From NCBI RefSeq assembly GCF_028356935.1, contig NZ_CP102798.1:1550001-1614000 (forward strand): 64,000 bases of DNA, given 5' to 3'. Source of the DNA: Lysinibacillus sp. OF-1 (GTDB taxonomy: Bacteria > Bacillota > Bacilli > Bacillales_A > Planococcaceae). Position 1 is the first letter of the stretch; each line of letters begins with the position of its first letter. Of this stretch, positions 35,877 through 44,522 are shown piece after piece. Below the pieces are notes generated by a model that did no database searches, was not told where the DNA came from, and saw only the letters and a program-made list of their open reading frames with translations. A program made the position numbers and the translations under genes.

Positions 35877-37184
35877 ATGAAAAATCGAAAAATAAAACTA
35901 ATATTAATTCTATCAACGCTTTTATTATGTTTGTTTACAAGTTTAAACATCATTACATCCTATGTGAAAATTAAAAAGACCGTTGAAGAGTCAATTGCCA
36001 ATCAAAGCTTAGAGGCTGCCAACTCCATTGCTTCTTCTATTGATACAGCTGCTTATCAGCAGTTTTTGAAGAATCCACAGAAGAATGATTATTATTGGGA
36101 AGTAAGAAGCTATTTAAATGATGCCAGAGTAAAACTAGGTGCATTGTTTGTTTATACGTTGAAGGTGGATAATCCAGAAGTATCAAGTGCGATGATTATG
36201 GGGCTGCCAAATGAACTGAAAAAAGGCTTTGATATAGGAGAGGTTTGTACTGTCCCAGCAAAGCAAGTGGCAAAAGCCTACAAAGGTGAAACCTATGTTA
36301 CAGAGGTGATTCATGATTCTGTACATGGTTCTTATTTATCGGTTGGTACACCTATCAAAGATGAGAATGGTAAAATTATTGGGTATCTAGGCATTGATAT
36401 CAGCGCAGACACATTAAATGGCATTAAGGGAAAAGTCATTGAAGACAATTTATTTATTTTTATTTTTAATGGTGTATTTATTTTAATTGTCATTGGTTCT
36501 TTTTTATTTTTACAACGATGGTATCAAAAAGAGGTAGCGAAAGAAGTCGGCGCTACAGAGGACACATATCAAGCAGAAATTAAAACTTTGATTACTTCGG
36601 TATCATCATTACGTCATGATTTCACTAATCATATTCAAGTGTTACATGGTCTTTTACAATTAGAAAAAACAGAGCAAGCAAAACAATATTTGTCTTCACT
36701 ATCTAAAGAAGTTCAAGCGATTAAGTCTTTAAAATTAAATATTGACCACCCAGGTCTGTCCATCTTATTACAAACGAAAAAATTAACCGCTCAAAATCAT
36801 AATATTGATATGGACTTTACCATTTCTCAAAATGACTTTAATAAGATTAAAACGACAGATTTAATCAAGATTCTATCCAATTTAATTGATAATGCCATTG
36901 ATGCTGCGGTTGAATTACCTGAAGGACAACGTAAAATTATGATTTGCTGTACAGCTGATGAAGTACAGTATGAATTTAAAATTACTAATACAGGGCCAAA
37001 TATTGTGGATGCTGACCACATATTTAAGCAAGGGTTTTCAACGAAAAGGCATGAGCAGGGTCGCATAAGAGGACAAGGGTTATTTATTGTGAAAGAAATT
37101 GTCCATAAATACAATGGTCATATTTCAATCGACTCATCGAAACATTTAGAAACAACTGCTATTGTCCATATTCCCATTAAATAA
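35877..37184 (+). CDS. Membrane sensor histidine kinase, GHKL type
   Basis: A 435-residue kinase. A membrane segment at about residues 7-29 and another near 195-215 enclose an extracellular Cache-like sensor (SLEAANSIASSIDTAAY, VGTPIKDENGKIIGYLGIDI). The cytosolic part has the phospho-acceptor SLRHDFTNHIQVLHGLLQLE and a GHKL ATPase with LSNLIDNAIDAAVE (N box) and RIRGQGLFIVKEI. This H-box style belongs to the CitA/NatK/AgrC-like groups. No response regulator gene is adjacent, so its partner must be elsewhere. ATG is 14 bp after GGTGAGG, slightly long spacing. Confidence 0.8.
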   Translation: MKNRKIKLILILSTLLLCLFTSLNIITSYVKIKKTVEESIANQSLEAANSIASSIDTAAYQQFLKNPQKNDYYWEVRSYLNDARVKLGALFVYTLKVDNPEVSSAMIMGLPNELKKGFDIGEVCTVPAKQVAKAYKGETYVTEVIHDSVHGSYLSVGTPIKDENGKIIGYLGIDISADTLNGIKGKVIEDNLFIFIFNGVFILIVIGSFLFLQRWYQKEVAKEVGATEDTYQAEIKTLITSVSSLRHDFTNHIQVLHGLLQLEKTEQAKQYLSSLSKEVQAIKSLKLNIDHPGLSILLQTKKLTAQNHNIDMDFTISQNDFNKIKTTDLIKILSNLIDNAIDAAVELPEGQRKIMICCTADEVQYEFKITNTGPNIVDADHIFKQGFSTKRHEQGRIRGQGLFIVKEIVHKYNGHISIDSSKHLETTAIVHIPIK

Positions 37185-37192
37185 CTGAAAAT

Positions 37193-37222
37193 AGCTTCCT
37201 ACAAATTGTAGGGAGCTTTTTT
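37193..37222 (+). terminator. Terminator of the sensor kinase gene
   Basis: AGCTTCCTACAA pairs with TTGTAGGGAGCT (12 bp, one T-G), followed by six T. Confidence 0.85.
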
Positions 37223-37280
37223 CTATTTGTTAGACATACATTACAAAATAGAAAGTGTTATGATGAAGGGGATGAAAAAA

Positions 37281-37829
37281 ATGGAAAAGGATCTCCTGAC
37301 GTTATTGAGAAAGGGTGGGCTTCATTTATATGCAAGGCATGGAACGGCCACAGTTGGTGTAGATCAGGCATATGGCACGTTTCACAGTTGCCGCTATCAA
37401 AGAAACCTATCAGAGCATGGTCGTAGGGAGGCTGTTTACTATGGTCAAATGCTGCGTTATTGGCAAATTCCCATCCTTTCGCCCATTACAGCAAGTCCGT
37501 TCTGTCGAACAAAGGAAACGGCTCTACTTGCATTTCCAACTAACGGTGTACAAATTGACCCTTTTTTGTTTGAGATCTTCATGTTAGGTGGCAATCTTAC
37601 CAGTGCTGAGCAAACTAGCATTTTAACGACACTGACATCCAAGCTGGAAATAAAACCATCACAAGGCATGAATAATGTAATGATTGGTCATAGCTTTCCG
37701 AGAGACGTGGGCCTTGGCATCCTTTCGAATATGGGGACGGTTGTCATCAAGCCTAAAGGTCCAGGGCGTGGGTATGATATCGTGAAAAAACTAACCTTAG
37801 AAGATTTAGCGACATTAGATTCCATTTGA
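37281..37829 (+). CDS. Histidine phosphatase superfamily protein
   Basis: A 182-residue protein of the histidine phosphatase (phosphoglycerate-mutase-like) clan. The catalytic RHG motif is in HLYARHGTATVG; a substrate arginine lies in ITASPFCRTKETA; the second catalytic histidine is in VMIGHSFPRDVG. ATG 37281 lies 9 bp after AAGGGG; upstream in-frame ATGs overlap that site. The core is small with no elaborate cap, so the substrate (a phosphosugar, phosphohistidine or lipid headgroup) cannot be assigned. The GNAT gene begins 13 bp later, suggesting co-transcription. Confidence 0.75.
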   Translation: MEKDLLTLLRKGGLHLYARHGTATVGVDQAYGTFHSCRYQRNLSEHGRREAVYYGQMLRYWQIPILSPITASPFCRTKETALLAFPTNGVQIDPFLFEIFMLGGNLTSAEQTSILTTLTSKLEIKPSQGMNNVMIGHSFPRDVGLGILSNMGTVVIKPKGPGRGYDIVKKLTLEDLATLDSI

Positions 37830-37842
37830 GAAGAGGGAAAAT

Positions 37843-38688
37843 ATGAAGGTCAAAACAGTTGAACAATGCACATTAGAGGAAGTATTGAAAGCATGGAACA
37901 AAGGCTTCGAAGGCTATTTTGTGGATATCCATATGACGGCCGAAATGTTTTTACATCGACTGGCTGGGGAGGGGCTGTCTCCTAAACATTCCATTGTCAT
38001 TTTTGACCAAGATGAACCGATTGCAGTTGTTATGAACGGTTTCCGTATCATAAATGGCAAGAAAACAGCTTGGAACGGTGGTACAGGTATTTCCCCAGCC
38101 TATCGTGGTAAAGGCGTCTCACGCTTATTAATGGAGGAAACCTTAGCTATCTATAAACGAGAACATGTAGAAATCGCTACGCTGGAGGCAATTAAAGAAA
38201 ATCAGGTAGCTATTGCTTTGTATGAAAAATATGGCTATGAGGTTGCTTCTTCATTATTATTTTTAAGTGGCGAATATGGAGCGAACGTAGAGCCTACAGC
38301 CGCCATTCACGTTGCAACCATTCGCCCTGAGCAGCTAGCATATCTCTCTTTTTATCAGGAAGATGTTCCTTGGCAGTGTGGCTGGCAGAGTGTGAAGCAG
38401 GGGGAAGCCAAGGTTTTCTATAATGACAACAATGAAGCCCTAGGCTATATGCTATACAAAACCGTGTGGAATGACAGCGGTGAGATGGAGCGTATTCTAC
38501 TCTATCAATTGGTGATCCTAGCAGAAAGTCATATAGATTTAATACCGCAATTTTTAGCCAGCGTCACAACACATAAAGTTCAGATAACGACAGTGAACTT
38601 TTTAGCAAGCAATCCAGCAACAAGCTATTTATTAAAGAATGGGCTTAAGGTGACAACAGAGCAGGTACAGATGACAAGGAGATTCTAG
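37843..38688 (+). CDS. GNAT-family N-acetyltransferase
   Basis: A 281-residue acetyltransferase. The N-terminal GNAT domain carries the acetyl-CoA loop in GISPAYRGKGVSRLLMEE (about residues 83-100) and AIALYEKYGYEVASS. The C-terminal ~130 residues form a second, degenerate GNAT-like half. The ATG follows GAAGAGGG. It may acetylate a small molecule or protein amine; substrate unknown. Probably shares a transcript with the histidine phosphatase. Confidence 0.82.
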   Translation: MKVKTVEQCTLEEVLKAWNKGFEGYFVDIHMTAEMFLHRLAGEGLSPKHSIVIFDQDEPIAVVMNGFRIINGKKTAWNGGTGISPAYRGKGVSRLLMEETLAIYKREHVEIATLEAIKENQVAIALYEKYGYEVASSLLFLSGEYGANVEPTAAIHVATIRPEQLAYLSFYQEDVPWQCGWQSVKQGEAKVFYNDNNEALGYMLYKTVWNDSGEMERILLYQLVILAESHIDLIPQFLASVTTHKVQITTVNFLASNPATSYLLKNGLKVTTEQVQMTRRF

Positions 38689-38758
38689 GCATGGTTGCCA
38701 ACCTCCTAAAAATCCAGTATACTAATGCGATAAAGAATGGAAATAAAGGATGAATGAG

Positions 38759-38983
38759 ATGACTTTTGAAGAAGTATTACCACGCTTAAAAGCAGGAGAA
38801 AAAGTAATTCGCAATGGCTGGGGTGGTGCTGAGCTATATGTGAAGCTGGTTGGTCAAAGCCAGCATGATGGTGAGACATTGAATCCTTATTTTTTAATTA
38901 ACGTTCGTGGTGAGGGCTATACAATGTTCACACCTACAGTATGTGATCTATTAGCGGAAGATTGGATAATCGTAGAATCGTAA
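38759..38983 (+). CDS. DUF2829 (Tad2-like domain) small protein
   Basis: A 74-residue protein that is almost exactly one DUF2829 domain: MTFEEVLPRLKAGEKVIRNG at the N-terminus and DLLAEDWIIVES at the end, with the aromatic GWGG turn typical of the family. Phage members of this domain (Tad2) bind the cyclic ADP-ribose signal of Thoeris defence. Chromosomal copies are common in Firmicutes and their role is not established. ATG 38759 lies 9 bp after AAAGG. No phage genes surround it. A terminator follows at once. Confidence 0.78.
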   Translation: MTFEEVLPRLKAGEKVIRNGWGGAELYVKLVGQSQHDGETLNPYFLINVRGEGYTMFTPTVCDLLAEDWIIVES

Positions 38984-38988
38984 TGAGT

Positions 38989-39020
38989 GAAGTCATCTCT
39001 TCTAGTGAGATGACTTCTTT
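38989..39020 (+). terminator. Terminator of the DUF2829 gene
   Basis: GAAGTCATCTC pairs with GAGATGACTTC (11 bp), followed by a short T-run. Confidence 0.8.
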
Positions 39021-39037
39021 CTGTAAGGAGACACAAT

Positions 39038-39793
39038 ATGAAGTTTGATGAATATAGAGAAAAGACGGTTTTTATTACGGGGGCCGCTTCAGGCATTGGA
39101 CATGCTCAAGTTATTGCATTTTTAGAAAATGGAGCAACTGTTTTTGGATTGGATGTAGAGGAGCAGGGGTTAATACAGTTACAGCAGCAATATCCTGATC
39201 GTTTTGCCTATAAGGTTGGCTCTGTAAGTAGCCAACAAGATGTGGAGCAGTCGTACAAAGAAGCTATTTCACTATTTGGGCAAATTGATATTTTATGTAA
39301 TACTGTTGGGATTTTAGATGGTTTTGCGAAAACTTTGGATACAGACGAAGCGCTGTGGGATAAAATTATGAACACGAATGTGAAGGGCACGTTTTTTGTG
39401 ACGAACATGATTTTACCACATATGGTAGAACGTGGCACTGGTACAATCGTCAATATGGCGTCGATTGCTGGACTTGTTGCTGGTGGTGGTGGTGCAGCCT
39501 ACACAGCTTCTAAGCATGCCATTGTCGGTTATACGAAGCAGCTAGACTTAGATTATTGTCGAGCGGGTATTCGTGCGAATGCGATTGCGCCTGGAGCCAT
39601 CCAAACACCGATGAATAAGGCTGATTTTGAAGGGGACGGGGAAATGGCTAAATGGGTAGCTGAAGAAACGCCAGCAGGTCGATGGGCACAGCCTTATGAA
39701 GTGGCGAATTTGACTTTATTTTTAGCAAGCTCGGCTGCCGATTATATTCATGGGGCAGTGATGCCGATTGATGGTGGTTGGCTGACAAAATAG
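39038..39793 (+). CDS. Short-chain dehydrogenase/reductase
   Basis: A 251-residue classical SDR. The NAD(P) motif is VFITGAASGIGHAQV, followed by D in GLDVEEQ, which suggests NAD preference. The usual NNAG is replaced by CNTVG. Catalytic Ser is in NMASIAGLVAG and the Tyr/Lys pair in YTASKHA. The C-terminus, VMPIDGGWLTK, matches the FabG/Gdh subgroup. Substrate is unknown. The ATG has TAAGGAG 8 bp upstream. It appears to be a single-gene unit. Confidence 0.88.
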   Translation: MKFDEYREKTVFITGAASGIGHAQVIAFLENGATVFGLDVEEQGLIQLQQQYPDRFAYKVGSVSSQQDVEQSYKEAISLFGQIDILCNTVGILDGFAKTLDTDEALWDKIMNTNVKGTFFVTNMILPHMVERGTGTIVNMASIAGLVAGGGGAAYTASKHAIVGYTKQLDLDYCRAGIRANAIAPGAIQTPMNKADFEGDGEMAKWVAEETPAGRWAQPYEVANLTLFLASSAADYIHGAVMPIDGGWLTK

Positions 39794-39796
39794 CAT

Positions 39797-39825
39797 TGTT
39801 CAATTCGATATTCTTCTGCTATAAT
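39797..39825 (+). promoter_or_regulatory. Sigma-A promoter of queT
   Basis: TTGTTC and TATAAT separated by 17 bp. Transcription would start about 39832, exactly at the first stem of the riboswitch. Confidence 0.7.
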
Positions 39826-39831
39826 ACGCAG

Positions 39832-39936
39832 GTAAGCAAAAACGGCTTGCACTACGGCACTTCAGATAGGGCGTGAAGCTCTCTTCCTTTGGTCGTAGTT
39901 ATTACTAAAATAGCAACTAGCTATTTTACAAAGGAG
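39832..39936 (+). promoter_or_regulatory. preQ1-II-like riboswitch controlling queT translation
   Basis: Order of elements: an optional P1 stem (GTAAGC/GCTTGC); P2 stem ACTACG/CGTAGT; joining TATTACT; P4 hairpin AAAATAGC/GCTATTTT; then ACAAAGGAG, the ribosome site. TCCTTTG within the P2 loop (39885-39891) can pair with CAAAGGA, forming the pseudoknot that hides the ribosome site. This is the layout of class II preQ1 riboswitches (COG4708 RNA), including the UAUUAC joiner. The P2 loop here also holds an extra hairpin (CTTCA/TGAAG). Confidence 0.7.
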
Positions 39937-39943
39937 AATAAAA

Positions 39944-40453
39944 TTGAATACATCTATTGTAAAAGATTCTAGCCGTGTTTCTGTAAGTGAACTTACAAAA
40001 ACGGCACTTGTTGCAGCCCTTTACGTCGCTGTAACGGTTTTGTTGTCAGTCATTAGCTTTGGCGCTGTTCAGCTACGTTTGTCAGAAATGTTTAATTATC
40101 TGGCACTGTACAATAAGCGCTATGTGGTAGCGGTGACGATTGGCGTCATACTTGCAAACTTCATGTCACCAACATGGATTTTAGATGTGCCAATCGGTGG
40201 AATTGCGACCTTTCTTGTCTTATTACTTTGTAGAAGCGTCACAAAACATATGACAAATGACATTGCAAAAATGGTTGTTACTGCTTTGATTTTTGCTGTC
40301 TCCATGTTTACGGTGGCTGGTCAATTAACTATCCTTTACGATCTACCATTTTGGGCGACCTGGTTCACAGTGGGCGTTGGGGAATTATTGTCTATGACTG
40401 TTGGTGGACTGACTATTTACTTATTAAATAAAAAAATTGATTTATCTAAATAA
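39944..40453 (+). CDS. queT: QueT-family queuosine precursor transporter
   Basis: A 169-residue membrane protein with five or six hydrophobic segments. VSVSELTKTALVAALYVAVT, AVQLRLSEMFNYLALYNKRY and PTWILDVPIGGIATFL are family signatures. QueT is the substrate-binding (S) component of an ECF transporter and takes up preQ1/preQ0-type 7-deazaguanines for tRNA queuosine. TTG start, 7 bp after AAAGGAG. The upstream riboswitch supports the substrate. ECF A and T components are not nearby, as expected for group II systems. Confidence 0.88.
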   Translation: MNTSIVKDSSRVSVSELTKTALVAALYVAVTVLLSVISFGAVQLRLSEMFNYLALYNKRYVVAVTIGVILANFMSPTWILDVPIGGIATFLVLLLCRSVTKHMTNDIAKMVVTALIFAVSMFTVAGQLTILYDLPFWATWFTVGVGELLSMTVGGLTIYLLNKKIDLSK

Positions 40454-40601
40454 ATTCGATGAATAAAAAAGACATTATCATCGTAAGGGTGAGAGTATCA
40501 AGTTTAGAATAACTCTAACACTTCGGCTGAGTTATCCGTTCAAACTACCGCTTTAGCTACTTAATATAGTATTTTTCACTGAATATCAAAAAAGCCTCTT
40601 T

Positions 40602-40652
40602 GCCCGGATTCTGTCTAGCATTTTTCAGAACAAAATCCGGGCTTTTATTTAT
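40602..40652 (+). terminator. Terminator of queT
   Basis: GCCCGGATT pairs with AATCCGGGC (9 bp) and is followed by TTTTATTTATTT. It lies 150 bp past the stop. The spacer 40654-40930 shows no gene. Confidence 0.75.
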
Positions 40653-40930
40653 TTCCTCACGGCCAATAGCCAGATAGCAACAAGGCATCCCAAATCGCAA
40701 ACCAATAGCTAACTCCTTATAAGCCGATTTTAGGTCACTTCCAAGCTACTTATGCCAAACAACATATCCAACTGCTAGAGCACAATTGCCTTATTTCTAT
40801 GATCCTTAAGAGGATAAGCGCATTTTACATATTACTAAATGTTTTTCACAACTACTTGATTGCTATCTATGCTTGTCAGACCAATCACTTGTGGGAGGGT
40901 CTAGAGACAATGTATTGCGCAGCACACAAC

Positions 40931-40973
40931 AAGAAAGGACTCCCGATGATCCATAAAGAAGCATTGGGAGTCC
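40931..40973 (-). terminator. Terminator of the large surface-protein gene
   Basis: On the minus strand GGACTCCC pairs with GGGAGTCC, followed by TTTCTTG, 24 bp past the stop. Confidence 0.75.
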
Positions 40974-40996
40974 CTACTATAAAGAAATTCTTTGTC

Positions 40997-43900
40997 CTAT
41001 TGATTAATTGGAGTGTCTTGAGACGGCTCAACATTGATATTATCAGGTTTTGCCAGAAGCTGCACCGAATTAATAGACGAGTTTGATAGTATATAATTTC
41101 CATTTACCACAGCTAAAACCTTAGCAACGTATTCTGTGGAGGAAGTGAGTGGGTTACCAAATGCATCCAATTCTATGCTTAGATCTTGACTTACATTGGA
41201 GAGCCCATTTTGATAAATTCTAGTACTATTATCATTATTCATTGCATTACTTTCTTTGAAACCATCTGCTGCATCTTTAGGTAACATAAACACTCTATAC
41301 TCCGTTACGTTTTGTCCGTTTTTGACATCGAAGCTAATTTTAATATCGGAATATTTATTTTTGTCCCCTTGAACACTCAGTTTCACATTCTCCACCGCTA
41401 CAGGTGCTGAATGATCCACTAAAGTAATAGCAGAAGATGCGAACGATAAGTTATACATTGCCTTGGAATTTCCATTACCTATGGACAATATATACACGCG
41501 ATATTCTTGGCCATTTGTTATAAGTTTTCCATCCGTATCTTTACTACCAGTTCCCAAACTCATACTATATTGGCCTTTATTTATATCTGTAAAATCAGTG
41601 ACTTTAAGAGCTGCGTTCACATCAAAGCCATTTGCTTTTGATGCGGGTACGACAAGAATACGGTAATTACCTATATTGGATTCATCAGAAGGCTTCGAGA
41701 ATGATATTTGTAAATCTCGACCATCTCCATAGTCCCCAATATCGCTTACATTAATATTACTTACCGCCTGAACAGCTTTACTTTTACTAAGTGTAATCAC
41801 AGGCGAAGCAGAGGATAGGGCATAAGTATTCGGAGTATTTCCATTGGCTACAGTTAGTACATAGACACGATAGCTAGTTCCTTCCGTAATAAAATTACCG
41901 CGCACATCCCTAACTCCATCCAACGTTCTAGTTGCAGCTATATTCCCACCTTTGCTTTCTGTAATGTAATAATTGCTACTATTGGCTTGTGAAAGATTAA
42001 AGCTGCTGTAATAAGCTGTAGGTACGATTAGAATTCGATAATGATTGACATTTGCTTCATTAGAGGGCTTCGTGAACGTTACTTGCACATCACGCCCATC
42101 TCCATTATCAGCTATATCCGCCACATTCAGATTGGTTACAGCTTGCACATTAAAATTCTTATTTAGCGTAATCGTAGACGTCGGTGCAGATAGTGCATTG
42201 CTTCCTATTCCATTCGCTACAGTTAAAACATAGATACGGTAGCTAGTACCTTCTTTGATCGTATTACCGCGCACATCCCGAGTATTTTCAGCTAACGCCT
42301 GCTCATATGTGGACTTTCCAGATTTGTAGACAGTCGTGTAATTGTTGCTGGATACATTATTTGCTTCCGTCAGACTGAAGTTATTGTAATAAGCTGTAGG
42401 TACAACTAGAATCCGATAGTGACTAATAATTGACTCGTCTACAGCCTTATTGAAAGAAACAAAGAGGTCACGCCCGTTGCCATAATCACTTACATCGCTT
42501 GCATTGAGATTCGATACTGCACCCGCATTGCTGCTAAATAGCGTAATCGTATTGGAGGCTGAAGACAACACGTTATTCGCTGAGTTATTTGCTACAGCCA
42601 TAACGAATACACGATAGCTAACTCCATTCTGAATGGGATAACCATCAGTATCTCTTGCCCCTGAAGAGAGCACCTGCGTAATATTGTAGCCTGTCTTGTT
42701 CACTTGTGTGTAATAAGTGTTAGATAAACTGTTCGCCTTCGTCAATGTAAAGTTCGAATAGTTGTTAGCTCTTACAACAAAAATTCGGTAAGCGTTGATA
42801 GTAGATTCATTGGACACATTATTGAAGCTAACTCTCAGGTCTCGACCATCCCCAAAGTCATTGACATCACTCACTTGTGTAATAATCGGAGTAGACATTG
42901 TATTTTGACTAAGTGTTACTGATGATGAGGCAGACGACAGTTTATTGCCTACTGAATTCGTATTACTTACAGACAGAACGACCGCTGTATAAGGTACGTT
43001 ATTTCTAATGAACTCACCAGAGGTATCACGTGCTGAGGAAGACAAAGTTCCTACGCCGTTACTTCCCGATTTATTCACTGTTGTATAGTAGCTGCTTGAT
43101 AAATTATTCGCAGTAGTAAGACTAAAATTGCTAGCATCCTTGGTTTTTACGATAAACACACGATAATTGGAAATATTGTTATCATTCTGCGGACGAGTGA
43201 AGCTAACTGAGACATCGCGTCCATCGCCAAAATCGTTAATATCGTTAATCTTTACATTTGTTACCTCTGTAACAGAAGACAAATTGGTTAAGGTCATCTT
43301 CGGAGAAGAAGTCGATAAAACGCTAGAATAAGAACCTTTCCCAACAGCAAGTATACGAACCACATAAGGCTGATCATTTCTAATGTAGTCTCCATCCACA
43401 TCTCGTGAATTCTGCGATAAATTGATGGTACGGTTCGAACTTGAAGTAGTTACCACTGTATAATTAGAAGGGGAGACTTTCAAGGCAGATGCTAAATTAA
43501 AGCTTTTTGAAGCCTTCACAACCATAATGCGATAATGATCGACGTATGATTCTGTAGACGATCTGGAAAAGCTAACCTCCATGTCACGTCCATCTCCCTG
43601 ATCATTAACATCGCGAACGGATACATGGCTCGCAGGAGCAATACTGATATTGCCTGGAATGTTTGGATTGCTTGGAGTGTCAGATTGAATCGTTACGGTC
43701 TGATTTACTGAGTTCCAGTCAACATCCTGACCAAGCGCTTCACTAACGAAGCGGACTGGTACCATTGTTCTGCCTCTTAAAATTTGTGCTGGTACATCAA
43801 GCGTAACTGACTTGCCATTAATAGTAGCTACCTTCGATTTCATCTTGAGCACTACTGTTGTATCTTCTTTATACCCTGTTACCGTTTGATTCTTTGAATC

Positions 43901-44107
43901 CCAATTTACACTGGCACCTAATGCCTCAAAGATTGCTCTAAGTGGCAGCATAACACGCCCTTGAATCATCGCTGGCGGTTGATCGGTCTTCAATTGAACC
44001 CCGTCCACAGTAATTGTGATGGCTTTTGCCGCTTGTGCGGTTGCCGGTTGCAGCAATAGCGGTACAATAAGCATTGCTGCGAAAAATAAAGTCCATATTT
44101 TTTTCAT
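40997..44107 (-). CDS. Large secreted protein: two copper-amine-oxidase-N domains and seven repeats
   Basis: A 1036-residue secreted protein. A signal peptide (KKIWTLFFAAMLIVPLLL to ATAQA) is followed by two copper amine oxidase N-terminal-like modules (MIQGRVMLPLRAIFEALGA; ILRGRTMVPVRFVSEALGQ), which in Firmicutes usually mediate cell-surface attachment. Seven tandem repeats of about 120 residues follow, each opening with a D(I/V)xDxGDGRDxxVSF motif and HYRI(L/F)VV, with a later ARDxxG. They resemble fibronectin-III-like sandwiches with an acidic, possibly calcium-binding loop; the seventh has lost GDGRD. There is no LPxTG. ATG 44107 follows GAAGGGTGG. Confidence 0.8.
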   Translation of the reverse strand: MKKIWTLFFAAMLIVPLLLQPATAQAAKAITITVDGVQLKTDQPPAMIQGRVMLPLRAIFEALGASVNWDSKNQTVTGYKEDTTVVLKMKSKVATINGKSVTLDVPAQILRGRTMVPVRFVSEALGQDVDWNSVNQTVTIQSDTPSNPNIPGNISIAPASHVSVRDVNDQGDGRDMEVSFSRSSTESYVDHYRIMVVKASKSFNLASALKVSPSNYTVVTTSSSNRTINLSQNSRDVDGDYIRNDQPYVVRILAVGKGSYSSVLSTSSPKMTLTNLSSVTEVTNVKINDINDFGDGRDVSVSFTRPQNDNNISNYRVFIVKTKDASNFSLTTANNLSSSYYTTVNKSGSNGVGTLSSSARDTSGEFIRNNVPYTAVVLSVSNTNSVGNKLSSASSSVTLSQNTMSTPIITQVSDVNDFGDGRDLRVSFNNVSNESTINAYRIFVVRANNYSNFTLTKANSLSNTYYTQVNKTGYNITQVLSSGARDTDGYPIQNGVSYRVFVMAVANNSANNVLSSASNTITLFSSNAGAVSNLNASDVSDYGNGRDLFVSFNKAVDESIISHYRILVVPTAYYNNFSLTEANNVSSNNYTTVYKSGKSTYEQALAENTRDVRGNTIKEGTSYRIYVLTVANGIGSNALSAPTSTITLNKNFNVQAVTNLNVADIADNGDGRDVQVTFTKPSNEANVNHYRILIVPTAYYSSFNLSQANSSNYYITESKGGNIAATRTLDGVRDVRGNFITEGTSYRVYVLTVANGNTPNTYALSSASPVITLSKSKAVQAVSNINVSDIGDYGDGRDLQISFSKPSDESNIGNYRILVVPASKANGFDVNAALKVTDFTDINKGQYSMSLGTGSKDTDGKLITNGQEYRVYILSIGNGNSKAMYNLSFASSAITLVDHSAPVAVENVKLSVQGDKNKYSDIKISFDVKNGQNVTEYRVFMLPKDAADGFKESNAMNNDNSTRIYQNGLSNVSQDLSIELDAFGNPLTSSTEYVAKVLAVVNGNYILSNSSINSVQLLAKPDNINVEPSQDTPINQ

Positions 44108-44522
44108 AAATTCCACCCTTCTTCATGCCATATGACTGACGCAGCATGACAATTAATTTAACGTATCAAAGGGCTAAAAGTTTCATCCTTTTACCTCGTA
44201 AAGAAAATTTAACCATTTTAGGCTATATCGATGCTATTTTCTGATTCACTTACCGTAACAAAGATTGAGAATTTTGAGGGGAGGTACCCAACTATTCGGT
44301 GCAGGAGGATCGGTTAATAACGAGGATTATACTTAGAGTCTTTACGAAACAAAGGAAGCAACTCCCTTGCCCATAGTCGTTTCCACTAAAGGTTGTGGAT
44401 TCTATCATCAGTTTCATTTTGTCAACTGAATCAGAGGTGTTTGACGTGACTATAGATAAAAGAATTGCCAAGAAATATCATATACTATGGCTTGAACTAT
44501 AGAAGTGTTTACTTTTTAGTTT

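Noticed and set aside
44230..44440. Riboswitch or leader RNA upstream of the surface-protein gene
   Set aside because: A TTGACA/TAGAAT pair and GGGCAAGGGAG-type blocks caught attention, but the spacing is 15 bp and I could not match the blocks to any known aptamer.
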